Shown here piece by piece: positions 16,821 to 25,590 of a stretch of 64,000 nt of DNA. Source of the stretch: Natronoarchaeum mannanilyticum. GTDB taxonomy: Archaea; Halobacteriota; Halobacteria; Halobacteriales; Natronoarchaeaceae. The first letter of the stretch is position 1. Every line of letters begins with the position of its first letter. The notes under the pieces were generated by a model. It ran no database searches. It was not told where the DNA came from and saw only the letters and a program-made list of their open reading frames with translations. The translations under genes and the position numbers were made by a program. The stretch is from positions 291,952-355,951 of the forward strand of contig NZ_BAAADV010000004.1 in NCBI RefSeq assembly GCF_039522665.1. Direction: 5' to 3'.

Positions 16821-17747
16821 TCAGCGCCGGAGGGCGCTCCGGACCCGATCGACCAGTCCGGTCCCGCCGATGCCGGCGACGATGCCGTCATCGTCGTCGG
16901 CCTCCTCTTCTTTGCGGCGCTGTTCTCGCAACTCTTTGAGCTTGTTCGTCTGGTCGTCGACCGTCGACTCGGAGGTGGCGGTCTTCTTGTCGCCGCCTTT
17001 GAGCTGGCGCAGGCCGCTGACCTGATCGTCGACGCTGCCCGACTGTCGGGTGGTCGTCGCCTCGACGTCGACGCCGGACGCGTCGAACTCGGGTCCCGTG
17101 GAGAACTCCAGGCGCTTGGACTCCTGTTTCTCGACGCCGCCCCACGAGAGGTCGACGCCGTCCATCGCGTCCTCGATGTCCTCCTCGATCTGTTCGGTCG
17201 TGTAGGTCGTCTCCTCGTCCTCCTCGTCCTCGACCGGATCGATGTCGGCCGGGCCGGGCCGGGCGCGCGCCAACTGGTGGGCGATCAGCGCCGCGCCGGT
17301 CGAGGCCGTGATGACGGTCATGCCGACCGCATACACTGACGTCACCTGAATGCTGTAATCGGCTGCGTCAGCAACGTTCCAGTTGCTCGGGTAGACTCGC
17401 CAGAATGCGACCACCGCGATCAGGGTGATCGCCCAGCCGCCCAGTCCGCTCAGCGTCGCGCGCCGCTCGACGGGGAGCAGCACCACGAGACTCAGCATCA
17501 GCGTCGGGACCGAGAGCATCCCGAGCGCGAACGACAGCGCCCGGCGGGTCCAGAACGCGCCGGTCCCGTACTCGAACGCGCCCGACCAGGCGAACAGGCC
17601 TAGGCCGATCACCGCGAAGGCGATGCCGACGAAGAACAGCCCGAACCCGAGATAGACGTCCGTCTCCGCGTCCGGTTCGCCGAGGTACTGTTCGTAGAGC
17701 TCGAACAGTTTGTTGTCGGGGAGCTCCCCCGTCGCGTCCTCTGTCAT
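16821..17747 (-). CDS. Four-helix membrane protein with charged cytoplasmic tail
   Basis: 308 residues. After an acidic start ([20 protein letters not shown]) there are four hydrophobic helices at about residues 30-52, 68-90, 102-116 and 133-158. A long charged domain follows (residues ~165-308) with coiled-coil-like sequence ([19 protein letters not shown]) and a final basic stretch. No enzyme motif. It is the upstream same-strand neighbour of the actin-like gene, 124 bases away, so it might anchor or scaffold that filament; this is inference from position only. Confidence 0.7.
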   Translation of the reverse strand: MTEDATGELPDNKLFELYEQYLGEPDAETDVYLGFGLFFVGIAFAVIGLGLFAWSGAFEYGTGAFWTRRALSFALGMLSVPTLMLSLVVLLPVERRATLSGLGGWAITLIAVVAFWRVYPSNWNVADAADYSIQVTSVYAVGMTVITASTGAALIAHQLARARPGPADIDPVEDEEDEETTYTTEQIEEDIEDAMDGVDLSWGGVEKQESKRLEFSTGPEFDASGVDVEATTTRQSGSVDDQVSGLRQLKGGDKKTATSESTVDDQTNKLKELREQRRKEEEADDDDGIVAGIGGTGLVDRVRSALRR

Positions 17748-17873
17748 TGACGCCGATTACTTACCCCATGCTCATGACTGTTCTGCTAATTATTTCCTGC
17801 TTGGTAGGATGGACGAACGGCATCGGGCGCGGCGGCTGGCGAAAAGCGTCGACGAAGAAGGAACGGCGTCCGA

Positions 17874-18920
17874 CTACCAGGTGCCGTGGAACGTGTCGAA
17901 GCTCAACTCGTCCAGCGGCTTGTTGCCGACGGCGATCTCGTACTCGCCGGGCGTCAGGAGCGGCTTGTGGAACTGCGGCCCGTCGTCGGTCGTGATCCGC
18001 GGACAGCCGGTGTTGACGAAGGCGTCGAAGCCGAAGTTGCGCAGCCGGTCCGGCGTCACCTCGTCCATCGTGATGAGGTAGGCGTTCTCGTTCTCGTCGA
18101 GGATCTTCTCGGCCTGGTCCATGCGGCCCTGGCCGATCTTGGTGCAGAAGATGACGCCCCACGTCTCGGCGTCCATCGCCTTGTGGACGGTCGCGTAGCG
18201 CTGCTTGAGGAACTTCTCGGTGTCGGCGATCGTCACGACGTTGTTGACGGGGTCGCCGATGACGACTTTCTTGTCGGGGTGCTCCATCGCCAGCCCGAGC
18301 GGGTGGAACTTTCCGCCGCCGACGTACAGCACCTGATCGGCCGGGACGTCCGCGGAGGCGTAGTTACAGCCCAGCACCTGCCCCTCGTGGGTGAGCCGCT
18401 CGTCGCCCCGCCGGGTCAGCACCTCGTAGCCCCGGTCTTCGAGCCAGTCGGCCATGTCGTCGAACCGGTTCATGTGCTGAGCCGTGGTGACGAGCCCGAC
18501 TTCCGGATCGTCCTCGGGATCCGCGAGTTCTTCCTCGGCTTCCTCCATGATCGGCAGCACGTCGACGTTCGAGAACAGCGGGACGTAGATGATCTTCTCC
18601 GACTCCTTCATCGGGCTGTGCCCGAAGTGGACGAACACGTCGGTCCGCCGCATCAGGAACGTGTCGAGGTCGCAGGCGCCGTAACACGGCTGGCCCGACA
18701 GCATGATCGTCACGTCGTCGTCGACGAGCTCGCGCAGGTCGTCGGCCACCCGCGGCCCGCGGCGCTTGAGCCCCTCGGGGAACTGCAGTCCGACCTTCTC
18801 GGCGTCGCGCTCCTCGACCGCCGAAACGATGCGGTCGAGTTCGTAGTCCCACTCCCGGTCGTGCTTGAGCGACATCCCCGTGTTCCGGAGGTCGCCCTCG
18901 CTGTACGTCTGCTCGCTCAT
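17874..18920 (-). CDS. dph2: Diphthamide biosynthesis protein Dph2
   Basis: A radical-SAM-like [4Fe-4S] enzyme that transfers the 3-amino-3-carboxypropyl group of SAM to a histidine of elongation factor 2, the first step of diphthamide. 348 residues, family length. Cysteines expected to ligand the cluster are visible in SGQPCYGACD (C79 or C83), VLGCNYA and NTGCPRI. The segment VGLQFPEGLKRRG is the conserved N-terminal block. Start at the ATG of MSEQTYSEGD. It diverges from the esterase gene. Confidence 0.93.
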   Translation of the reverse strand: MSEQTYSEGDLRNTGMSLKHDREWDYELDRIVSAVEERDAEKVGLQFPEGLKRRGPRVADDLRELVDDDVTIMLSGQPCYGACDLDTFLMRRTDVFVHFGHSPMKESEKIIYVPLFSNVDVLPIMEEAEEELADPEDDPEVGLVTTAQHMNRFDDMADWLEDRGYEVLTRRGDERLTHEGQVLGCNYASADVPADQVLYVGGGKFHPLGLAMEHPDKKVVIGDPVNNVVTIADTEKFLKQRYATVHKAMDAETWGVIFCTKIGQGRMDQAEKILDENENAYLITMDEVTPDRLRNFGFDAFVNTGCPRITTDDGPQFHKPLLTPGEYEIAVGNKPLDELSFDTFHGTW

Positions 18921-19066
18921 TGCACCTTCGTAGCGACTCACGACGTATAACACGTACGTTACTGGAGCGAGGGTGGTGTCGTCTGGCGCACCCCACTTCG
19001 GCGAACACGCGGCCAGACCGGCCGCTGGCGCCGGGATTCAAGCGCCTGGGACGCTTTCGTCCGCCC

Positions 19067-19729
19067 ATGACGAAGTCCGACGTTCCCCTCGAACACAAGA
19101 CGATCAGCCCGCCCGACGACGCCGACGGCCCGCACCCGGCCGTCTTCGTGTTCCACGGCCGCGGCGCCGACGAGACCGACCTGCTGCCGGTCGCCCAGCG
19201 GTTCCCTGACGAGCTGTTCGTCGTCAGCTTCCGCGCGCCCGACCGCCTTCAGGGCGGGTACACCTGGTACGATCTGGACCTCTCCGCGGGCGGGATCCAC
19301 CAGAGCCAGCCCGACGCCGACGAGTTCCGCCGGAGCCTCGATCTGATCGACGAGTCGATCGACGCCGCCGTCGAGGCGTACGACCTCGATCCCGATCGGC
19401 TGGGGCTGCTCGGGTTCAGCCAGGGCGCGATCTCTACCTTCGCCTTGCTGCTCGAACACCCCGGCCGGTTCGCGTGGGCCGCCGGACTCCACGGCTACCT
19501 CCCCGAGTCTCACGCCGACCTGACGCCCGAGGGGATCGAGGGAACGCCGGTGTTCGTCGGCGCCGGCCAGCAAGATCAGATCATCCCGCCCGCCCGCGCG
19601 GAGAACGCCGCCGTGCGGCTGAGCGAGGTCGGCTGCGCCGTCGACTCGAACACGTACGACGTGGGGCACGGCATCGGCCCGGACGAACTCGAGGACCTGC
19701 TGTCCTGGCTCGACGACAGGACGGCGTGA
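19067..19729 (+). CDS. Carboxylesterase/phospholipase-type alpha/beta hydrolase
   Basis: 220 residues of the compact carboxylesterase (AB hydrolase 2) family. The oxyanion region is AVFVFHGRGADETDLLPVA, the nucleophile elbow GLLGFSQGAIS (S118), an acid is expected in the GAGQQDQIIPP loop (D in QQD), and the catalytic His lies in YDVGHGIGPDEL (~H204). The family hydrolyses small esters or lysophospholipids. The ATG start follows a TATA-poor region; longer in-frame extensions are basic and unlike protein. Cytoplasmic, as no signal peptide is seen. Confidence 0.85.
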   Translation: MTKSDVPLEHKTISPPDDADGPHPAVFVFHGRGADETDLLPVAQRFPDELFVVSFRAPDRLQGGYTWYDLDLSAGGIHQSQPDADEFRRSLDLIDESIDAAVEAYDLDPDRLGLLGFSQGAISTFALLLEHPGRFAWAAGLHGYLPESHADLTPEGIEGTPVFVGAGQQDQIIPPARAENAAVRLSEVGCAVDSNTYDVGHGIGPDELEDLLSWLDDRTA

Positions 19730-19755
19730 TTTCTCCCGCGGGCCGTCCTTCGGCG

Positions 19756-20742
19756 TCACTCGGAAGCCCCGGACTCATCGCCGATGCGGACCCGCAGCGC
19801 GCGCGGTAGCACGGAGAACTCGACGTCGTCGAACTGCCGGATCTCGCCGTCCAGACTGAACGTCACCGGCTCGTCGTCGAGGTGCTCGAACGCGAGTGCG
19901 CTCGCCTTCAGCGTCGTGACGTGCTCGGTATCCTGCCCGAGCAAGCGCTGGGCGACGGTCTCGGCGACGGCGTCGCTCGGCGGCATCCGCTCGCCGATCT
20001 TCACCTCCAGCAGGCCGTCCCGCGCCCTTTCCGGCCCGCTGTCCGGATCGAACGTTCGGAGATTGCCGACCAGCACCGTCAGCGCTTCACCTCGCCAGGT
20101 GACCGACTCGCCGTCCACAGCCGAAGCGTCGGCCTCGGCGCCGTCAGCGAACTCGCCGTCGGCCTCGACCGCCACGCGCAGGCCGTCGAACGCCAGCGTC
20201 TCCTGGACGCCGCCGATGACGAACGCCAGTGACCCGAACCGTCGTTTCAACTCGTGCGTGGCCGCAGCGCTGGCGTCCGCCGGCAGGCCCGCGATCGCCG
20301 ACATCACGAACGGCTCGTCGCCCGCGACGCCGAGGTCGATGCGCCGCGTCTCGCCGGCCTCGGCGATGTCGAACCCTTCCGCGAGCGATCCGACGCCGAG
20401 GTGCTCGGCGACGATGTTCTCGGTCCCGGACGGGACGACCGCCAGCGTCACGGCGTCGAGCGCGTCGGCGCGGTACAGCCCCTCGACGACCTCGTTGAGC
20501 GTCCCGTCGCCGCCGCAGACCGCGAGCAGGTCGACGCCGTCTGCGGCCGCGCGCTCGGCGAGTTCGATCGCGTGGCCCGCCCGTTCGGTCTCGACGACGT
20601 CGAACCCGCGCTCGGCGGCGAGTTCGCGCACCCGCTCGACGTGGTCGGCGCGGCCGCTCGTCGGGTTCAGGATCGCGCGCCGATTGTCGGCGGAGAGGTC
20701 GCGATCCTCGTCAGGCGAGTCGTCACTCGACGTTGGGACCAT
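19756..20742 (-). CDS. Diacylglycerol kinase-family lipid kinase
   Basis: About 328 residues with the DAGK catalytic domain: NPTSGRADHVERVRELA near the N-terminus (ILNPTSG), the ATP loop AVCGGDGTLNEVVEGLY, and VVPSGTENIVAEHLG, followed by a beta-rich C-terminal domain. Such kinases phosphorylate diacylglycerol or other lipid alcohols; the haloarchaeal substrate is unknown. ATG at 20742 is used; an immediately preceding GTG (20745) is possible. The gene converges on the esterase gene and lies downstream of copA on the same strand. Confidence 0.85.
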   Translation of the reverse strand: MVPTSSDDSPDEDRDLSADNRRAILNPTSGRADHVERVRELAAERGFDVVETERAGHAIELAERAAADGVDLLAVCGGDGTLNEVVEGLYRADALDAVTLAVVPSGTENIVAEHLGVGSLAEGFDIAEAGETRRIDLGVAGDEPFVMSAIAGLPADASAAATHELKRRFGSLAFVIGGVQETLAFDGLRVAVEADGEFADGAEADASAVDGESVTWRGEALTVLVGNLRTFDPDSGPERARDGLLEVKIGERMPPSDAVAETVAQRLLGQDTEHVTTLKASALAFEHLDDEPVTFSLDGEIRQFDDVEFSVLPRALRVRIGDESGASE

Positions 20743-20806
20743 CACGCGTACGCACGACGCCGCCGGACAAAAACGGGGGGCGGCGTCGCGCCTCGAAACT
20801 GGACGC

Positions 20807-20856
20807 CCGCTCCGATCGATTCGGTCCGCTCCGATCGATTTGGCCCGCTCCGATCG
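20807..20856. repeat. Three tandem copies of a 19-bp unit
   Basis: CCGCTCCGATCG recurs at 20807, 20826 and 20845, exactly 19 bases apart, with near-identical intervening bases (atttggt type). It lies between the 3' end of copA and the start of the lipid kinase gene, so it could affect copA termination or kinase expression, or be neutral slippage. Confidence 0.6.
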
Positions 20857-20862
20857 CTCCGC

Positions 20863-23463
20863 TCAGTTTCCGCGCAGACGCCGCAGCGGCTTCAGCACGA
20901 CCGGGACGTAGTCCTCGTGGGGGTCGTACTTCCGGAACAGCAGGCTGTTGGTCATCACCGAGACGCTGGAGCCGGTCATCGCCAGCCCCGCGAGCGCGGG
21001 GTTGAGCAGTCCCAGCGAGGCGATCGGGAGCAGCGACGCGTTGTAGGCGAAGGCCCAGAACAGGTTCTGGCGCACCTTCTGCAGCGTCGCTTCGGAGATG
21101 CGGATCGCCTTCAGCACGTCCGACGGGTCGTCGCGCATCAGCGTCACGTCTGCGCTCTCGATCGCGACGTCGGTGCCGCTGCCGACCGCGATGCCGACGT
21201 GAGCCGCGGTGAGTGCGGGCGCGTCGTTGACGCCGTCGCCGACCATGATCGCCCGAGTGCCGTCCGCCTGGATTTCCTCGACGGCGTCGGCCTTGTCCTC
21301 AGGCAGCACCTCGGCGTACACGTTCTCGGGGTCGATGCCCAGTTCCTCGGCGACCGCGTGAGCAGTCCGCTCGTTGTCGCCGGTGAGCATCACGGTCTCC
21401 AGCCCGCGGTCGTGCAGCTCGGCGACCGTCTCCTTCGCACTGTCGCGGACCGTGTCGGCGGTCGCGATCACGCCGATGAGTTCGCCGTCGAGCGCGACCA
21501 GCATCGCCGTCTTGCCCTCGCGCTCCAGGCGCTCCATCGTGTCCTCAGCGGGGTCGGGATCGACGCCGTTGTCCCGCATGAGCTTGCGGTTCCCCACCAG
21601 CGCCTCGCCGCGCGGCGTCTCGGCGCGGACGCCGTGACCGGGCACGTTCTCGAAGTTCTCGGGATCGTCGACGTCGACGCCGCGGTCCTCGGCGCCGTCG
21701 ACGATGGCTTTCGCGAGCGGGTGCTCGGAGCCGGACTCGACGGTGGCGGCGACCGAGAGCACGAGGGACTCGTCGGCTTCCTGCTCGACGAGGCCGCCGT
21801 CAGTAGCCGCGTCGCCGTCCCCTCCGTCGGCCGCGACGCCGCCCCGCACCGGCTCCACGTCGGTCAGGCGCATGTCGCCGTGGGTCAGCGTCCCGGTCTT
21901 GTCGAACACGACGACGTCGACGCCGCGGACGCGTTCGAGCACGTCCGCACCCTTGAACAGGACGCCGTTGGTCGCGCTGATCGTCGAGCCGACCATCGTC
22001 GCCGCGGGCGTCGCGAGGCCGAGTGCGCAGGGGCAGGCGATCAGGATCGCGCTCGCGAGCACCACCATCGAGTACTCGAGGGTCGAGACGGTGCCGTCGA
22101 CGGGGCCGCCGCCCACGGGCTCCCAGAGCGGCAGCCAGTCGACGAAACCGGCCAGCGCCTCGGGGAACGCGAACCACACCAGCGCCCAGAACACGGCGTT
22201 CGCGATCACCGCCGGGACGAAGTACGCCGAGACGGTGTCGACCAGCCGCTGGACGTCGGGCTGGCGCGCCTGGGCCTCCTTGACGCGCTGGACGATCTGC
22301 TGGATCGCGGTGTCCTCGCCGACCTGCGTCGCCTCGACGAGCAGCACGCCGTTCTCGTTGATCGTCGACCCGACGACCTCGTCGCCCTCCGCCTTCTCGA
22401 CGGGGACGGACTCGCCGGTGACCATCGACTCGTCGACCGCGCTCTGGCCGTCGACGACGACGCCGTCGGTCGGGATCTTCTCGCCCGGCCGGACCTTCAT
22501 CACGTCGCCGACCTCGATTTCCTCGACGGGAACGCTCTTCTCCTCGCCGTCCTCGACGAGCGTCGCCTCGTCGGCCTCCAGTTCGAGCAGCTTCCGCAGC
22601 GCGTCGCTGGCCTGGGCCTTCGAGCGCGCCTCCAGCCAGTTGCCCAGCGTGATGAACCACAGGATCACCGCGACGGCCTCGAAGTAGAGTCCGGCGTCGG
22701 CGATCAGGTCGAACAGGACGACCGTGCTGAACAGGTAGGCCGTCGAGGAGCCGACCGCGACCAGCGTGTCCATGTTCGCTCGGCCGCTATTTTTCGCGGC
22801 TTTGTACGCGCCGACGATGAACTCCCTACCCAGCGTCGCCATCAGGACGGAGGCGAGGCCGAACTCGACCCAGTGGAACCACTCCGGGAGGAACTCGCCG
22901 GTGAACATCTGAACCATCACCAGCAGGAACGGCGCCGCGAGCACGCCGCCGCCGATCACCAGGCGTCGCTGCCGGGCCAGCTCACGCTCGGCGGCGGTTT
23001 CGCGTTCCTCGCCGCCCTCACCGTCGCCCTCCTCGCCGGCCTGGGGTCGATCGGGCTCGTAGCCCGCGTCCTCGATCGCGTCGTACACGGCGTCGAGGTC
23101 GGCGTCGACGGGGTTGTAGGTGACCTGCGCCTCGTCGGTGGCGAAGTTGACGCTGGCGTCGATCACGCCGGGGATGCCCTCGATGGCCTCCTCGTTGGTT
23201 TCCGCGCAGGAGGCACAGGACATCCCGGCGATCCCGACGGTCTCGGTCGCACTCTCGGCCTCGTAGCCCGCCGATTCGATGGCCTCGTAGATTTCGCCCA
23301 GCGATACCTCCTCGGGGTCGTACTCGACGGTGCCCTCGTCGGTCGCGAAGTTCGCGTTGACCGACGCGACGCCGTCAAGCTCGCCGACGGACTCCTCGAT
23401 CGTTGAGGAGCACGTCGCGCACGACATCCCGGTTATCTCCAGGTGCGCTGTCTCGGTACTCAT
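20863..23463 (-). CDS. copA: Copper-translocating P-type ATPase CopA
   Basis: P1B-type ATPase exporting Cu+ from the cytoplasm. About 866 residues. Two N-terminal metal-binding HMA domains carry GMSCATC (~residue 14) and GMSCASC (~residue 83). Eight membrane helices follow, with the ion-site CPC in [12 protein letters not shown], the TGES actuator motif ([13 protein letters not shown]), phosphorylation DKTGTLTHG, the ATP-binding HP site ([11 protein letters not shown]) and [13 protein letters not shown] at 23463 preferred; a GTG one codon earlier is possible. The Lrp-TRASH regulator gene lies 190 bases upstream on the same strand. Confidence 0.96.
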   Translation of the reverse strand: MSTETAHLEITGMSCATCSSTIEESVGELDGVASVNANFATDEGTVEYDPEEVSLGEIYEAIESAGYEAESATETVGIAGMSCASCAETNEEAIEGIPGVIDASVNFATDEAQVTYNPVDADLDAVYDAIEDAGYEPDRPQAGEEGDGEGGEERETAAERELARQRRLVIGGGVLAAPFLLVMVQMFTGEFLPEWFHWVEFGLASVLMATLGREFIVGAYKAAKNSGRANMDTLVAVGSSTAYLFSTVVLFDLIADAGLYFEAVAVILWFITLGNWLEARSKAQASDALRKLLELEADEATLVEDGEEKSVPVEEIEVGDVMKVRPGEKIPTDGVVVDGQSAVDESMVTGESVPVEKAEGDEVVGSTINENGVLLVEATQVGEDTAIQQIVQRVKEAQARQPDVQRLVDTVSAYFVPAVIANAVFWALVWFAFPEALAGFVDWLPLWEPVGGGPVDGTVSTLEYSMVVLASAILIACPCALGLATPAATMVGSTISATNGVLFKGADVLERVRGVDVVVFDKTGTLTHGDMRLTDVEPVRGGVAADGGDGDAATDGGLVEQEADESLVLSVAATVESGSEHPLAKAIVDGAEDRGVDVDDPENFENVPGHGVRAETPRGEALVGNRKLMRDNGVDPDPAEDTMERLEREGKTAMLVALDGELIGVIATADTVRDSAKETVAELHDRGLETVMLTGDNERTAHAVAEELGIDPENVYAEVLPEDKADAVEEIQADGTRAIMVGDGVNDAPALTAAHVGIAVGSGTDVAIESADVTLMRDDPSDVLKAIRISEATLQKVRQNLFWAFAYNASLLPIASLGLLNPALAGLAMTGSSVSVMTNSLLFRKYDPHEDYVPVVLKPLRRLRGN

Positions 23464-23477
23464 CACTTGTGTCTATC

Positions 23478-23509
23478 TAGGGGCTGTAGTTTGAAGCGGG
23501 TTTCCCCTA
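23478..23509. promoter_or_regulatory. TAGGGG...CCCCTA inverted repeat in the copA promoter
   Basis: Six-base perfect arms (23478-23483 and 23504-23509) flank 20 bases starting 15 bases upstream of the copA ATG, spanning the expected TATA region. A candidate operator for the copper-responsive regulator encoded next door. The arms are short, so this is tentative. Confidence 0.3.
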
Positions 23510-23652
23510 ACGACCTTCGGGTTTGGCGCGTATCTGATCTAGCGTCGGTCGGTTTTCGGCAACTGCTACTCGACCAGATTGCGGGACTCGTCCGAAACGC
23601 CGACAGAACCGGGATACGGCGCGCCAGCGAGCGCTAGCCGGTCGCCGCTCCC

Positions 23653-24255
23653 TCAGCCTTCAGCCCCTTCCTGCAGCTCGGCGTACCGCTCTCTGAACAG
23701 CTCCTCGCAGGATTCGCAGCAGACGAAGTACCGTCGGTCGTCGATCTCCAGCGAGAGCCCGTCGTCGTCGACCTCCTTTCCGCACTCCACGCAGGAGATG
23801 GCGAACTCGCCCCTGCGGAGATCCGGGTTCCACGACGACTCGACGACGCCGCCGACGTCGTAGGAGAGCACGTCCCGGCCCTCCAGCAGGTCCGCAAACA
23901 GGCGCCGCACCTCGGGCTCGCCCGCGTGGACGTGGGCCAGCACGCGCCCGCTCTCGGTTCGGATGACGTGCTCGACGACATCGACGTCGCGGAGCTCGTC
24001 GGCCAGCGTCCCGGCGTCGCCCGGCGCGAGCTGGACCTCCACGAGCCGGGCGTCCTGGGTCGCCAGCATCGACTGGTCGACGGCGACGGTAAAGCGCTCA
24101 ACGATGCCGAGCTCGCGCATACGCTCGACCCGTTCGGAGACGGTCGGCGCCGTCAGTCCGACCCGGTCGGCGATCTCGCGGTACGATCGGCTGGCGTCTT
24201 CGATCAGCAGTTCCAGTATCTCGGCGTCGGTCTCGTCCAGTGCCACTGTTGGCAT
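23653..24255 (-). CDS. Lrp/AsnC-family regulator with C-terminal TRASH metal-sensing domain
   Basis: 200 residues. An AsnC-type winged helix-turn-helix spans residues 5-60 (LDETDAEILELLIEDASRSY...VGLTAPTVSERV), a RAM-like ligand/oligomerisation domain follows (~65-135), and a TRASH domain ends the protein, with ISCVECGKEV and FVCCESCEELFRERY supplying metal-binding cysteines. In Halobacterium a regulator of this architecture controls the copper ATPase; here the gene sits directly upstream of copA, so copper-responsive control of copA is a strong inference. Confidence 0.9.
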   Translation of the reverse strand: MPTVALDETDAEILELLIEDASRSYREIADRVGLTAPTVSERVERMRELGIVERFTVAVDQSMLATQDARLVEVQLAPGDAGTLADELRDVDVVEHVIRTESGRVLAHVHAGEPEVRRLFADLLEGRDVLSYDVGGVVESSWNPDLRRGEFAISCVECGKEVDDDGLSLEIDDRRYFVCCESCEELFRERYAELQEGAEG

Positions 24256-24322
24256 GAGATTGCGAAGCCAGCGCGAAACGTGTTGGGGTCGCGATTCGGC
24301 GTCTCCGCGGCCCTCGCCGCGA

Positions 24323-25549
24323 TCACGCCAGCAGGTGCTCGACCTTGGCGTACCGCCCGGCCTGCCAGCCGGTGACGAGCGCGACGAGGCCGCCGAGCAC
24401 GATCGCGAGCGCGAGGCCGACGGCGTAGATCTCGACCGACGGCTGTACGAGCCCCTCGAAGCCGACGACGCGCTCGGCGAGGCGATTCAGTCCGGCGGCG
24501 ATCGGACGCGTCGCGGCGACGCCGACGATACCGCCGAGCACGCCGATGACCAGCCCCTGGGCGCCGATCGTCCCCGCGAGCACGCCCCGCGAGAGCCCGA
24601 TCGCGCGCAGCGCCGCCAGCTCGTCGCGCTGCTGGTAGGCAACGAGCGCGAACAGGTTGATCGTCAGGACGGCGCCGCCGAGGATGGCGAAGCCGACCAG
24701 CGTGACGCCGCTGGCGAGCACGAGCGTGCGCTCCTGGAGCAGCTTCTCGACCTGCTGGTCGCTCGTCCGGACGTCGTAGGCGGGGTACTCGGCGGCGAGC
24801 TCGTCCCGAACCGCGGCGGGGTCGGCGCCCTCCGTCGTGTCGGCCATGACGAACGTCGCCCGATCCGTGCCGGCGGTGCCGGTCATCGCCTGCAGGTCGG
24901 TGATCGGGACGGTCGCGGTCGGCGAGCCGAGGAACTGCGAGTAGTGCGCGGAGGTGCCGACGACGGTGGCCTCGTGGAGCGTCGCCCTGCTGGAACCGAC
25001 GTAGACCGCGTCGCCGACGCCGACGCCCAGCGACTCGGCGGTCCGCGGGTCGAGGACGATCTCCTCGCGGGTCGGCTCGTAGGGGGTCGCCGCGGCGTAG
25101 TCTTCCTCGTCGAGCACGAACCCTTCGCCGCTCTCGAAGTCGAACCCCTCGTGCGTCCGGCTCGTGCCGACCGCCGGCACCCGTTGCAGGTCCGACCGAT
25201 CGGTGCCGACGTACACCTCGTGCATCGCCACCGGTTGGGCGACCCGGACGTCCTCTCGCGACTGGACGCTCCGCGCCACGCTGTGGGCGTCGACGATCGG
25301 GTTCTCGGTGCCGCTCGCGGCCGGATCGATCGGATCGTTCGAGATCCAGAGGTCCCGGTCGGCCTGCTCTAACCCCTGCTCGCCCTTATCGACGACGCCG
25401 GCGCCGAGGCTCGCCAGCAGCGTCACCGAGAGCACCGCGAGCGCGACGGCGAGCACCGTCAGGAGTGTCCGCCCCGGCGCTCGGCGCAGCTGGGCGAACG
25501 CGAGTCCGAGAACCGCCCGGAATCGGACGAGGGCGTCGCGGACGCTCAC
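24323..25549 (-). CDS. FtsX/MacB-like ABC transporter permease (distal)
   Basis: 408 residues with the MacB/FtsX permease layout: one N-terminal helix (TLLTVLAVALAVLSVTLLAS, ~29-48), a ~220-residue extracytoplasmic domain (MacB-PCD-like), and three C-terminal helices (VLASGVTLVGFAILGGAVLT; RGVLAGTIGAQGLVIGVLGG; AVGLALAIVLGGLVALVTGW). It begins with a GTG that overlaps the TGA of the 14-codon frame before it (GTGA). Third coding gene of an ATPase-permease-permease operon; likely exports or extracts a lipophilic substrate. Confidence 0.85.
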   Translation of the reverse strand: MSVRDALVRFRAVLGLAFAQLRRAPGRTLLTVLAVALAVLSVTLLASLGAGVVDKGEQGLEQADRDLWISNDPIDPAASGTENPIVDAHSVARSVQSREDVRVAQPVAMHEVYVGTDRSDLQRVPAVGTSRTHEGFDFESGEGFVLDEEDYAAATPYEPTREEIVLDPRTAESLGVGVGDAVYVGSSRATLHEATVVGTSAHYSQFLGSPTATVPITDLQAMTGTAGTDRATFVMADTTEGADPAAVRDELAAEYPAYDVRTSDQQVEKLLQERTLVLASGVTLVGFAILGGAVLTINLFALVAYQQRDELAALRAIGLSRGVLAGTIGAQGLVIGVLGGIVGVAATRPIAAGLNRLAERVVGFEGLVQPSVEIYAVGLALAIVLGGLVALVTGWQAGRYAKVEHLLA

Positions 25550-25590
25550 CGCGTCACCTCCCGCCGGACGAAGATGGTACGACTGCTCAT
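25546..25590 (-). CDS. 14-codon ORF bridging the two permease genes
   Basis: MSSRTIFVRREVTR. Its ATG overlaps the stop of the upstream permease (ATGA, 25587-25590) and its TGA overlaps the GTG of the downstream permease (GTGA, 25546-25549). This chain would let terminating ribosomes reinitiate twice and reach the distal gene. The peptide has no recognisable motif; its role, if any, is probably translational coupling. It could instead be a relic of the distal gene's original start. Confidence 0.45.
   Translation of the reverse strand: MSSRTIFVRREVTR

Noticed and set aside
20254..23406. A 1050-codon open frame on the plus strand opposite copA
   Set aside because: High-GC codon bias leaves the antisense strand free of stops; its product is Arg/Val/Asp-rich without motifs, while the minus strand encodes a canonical copper ATPase.
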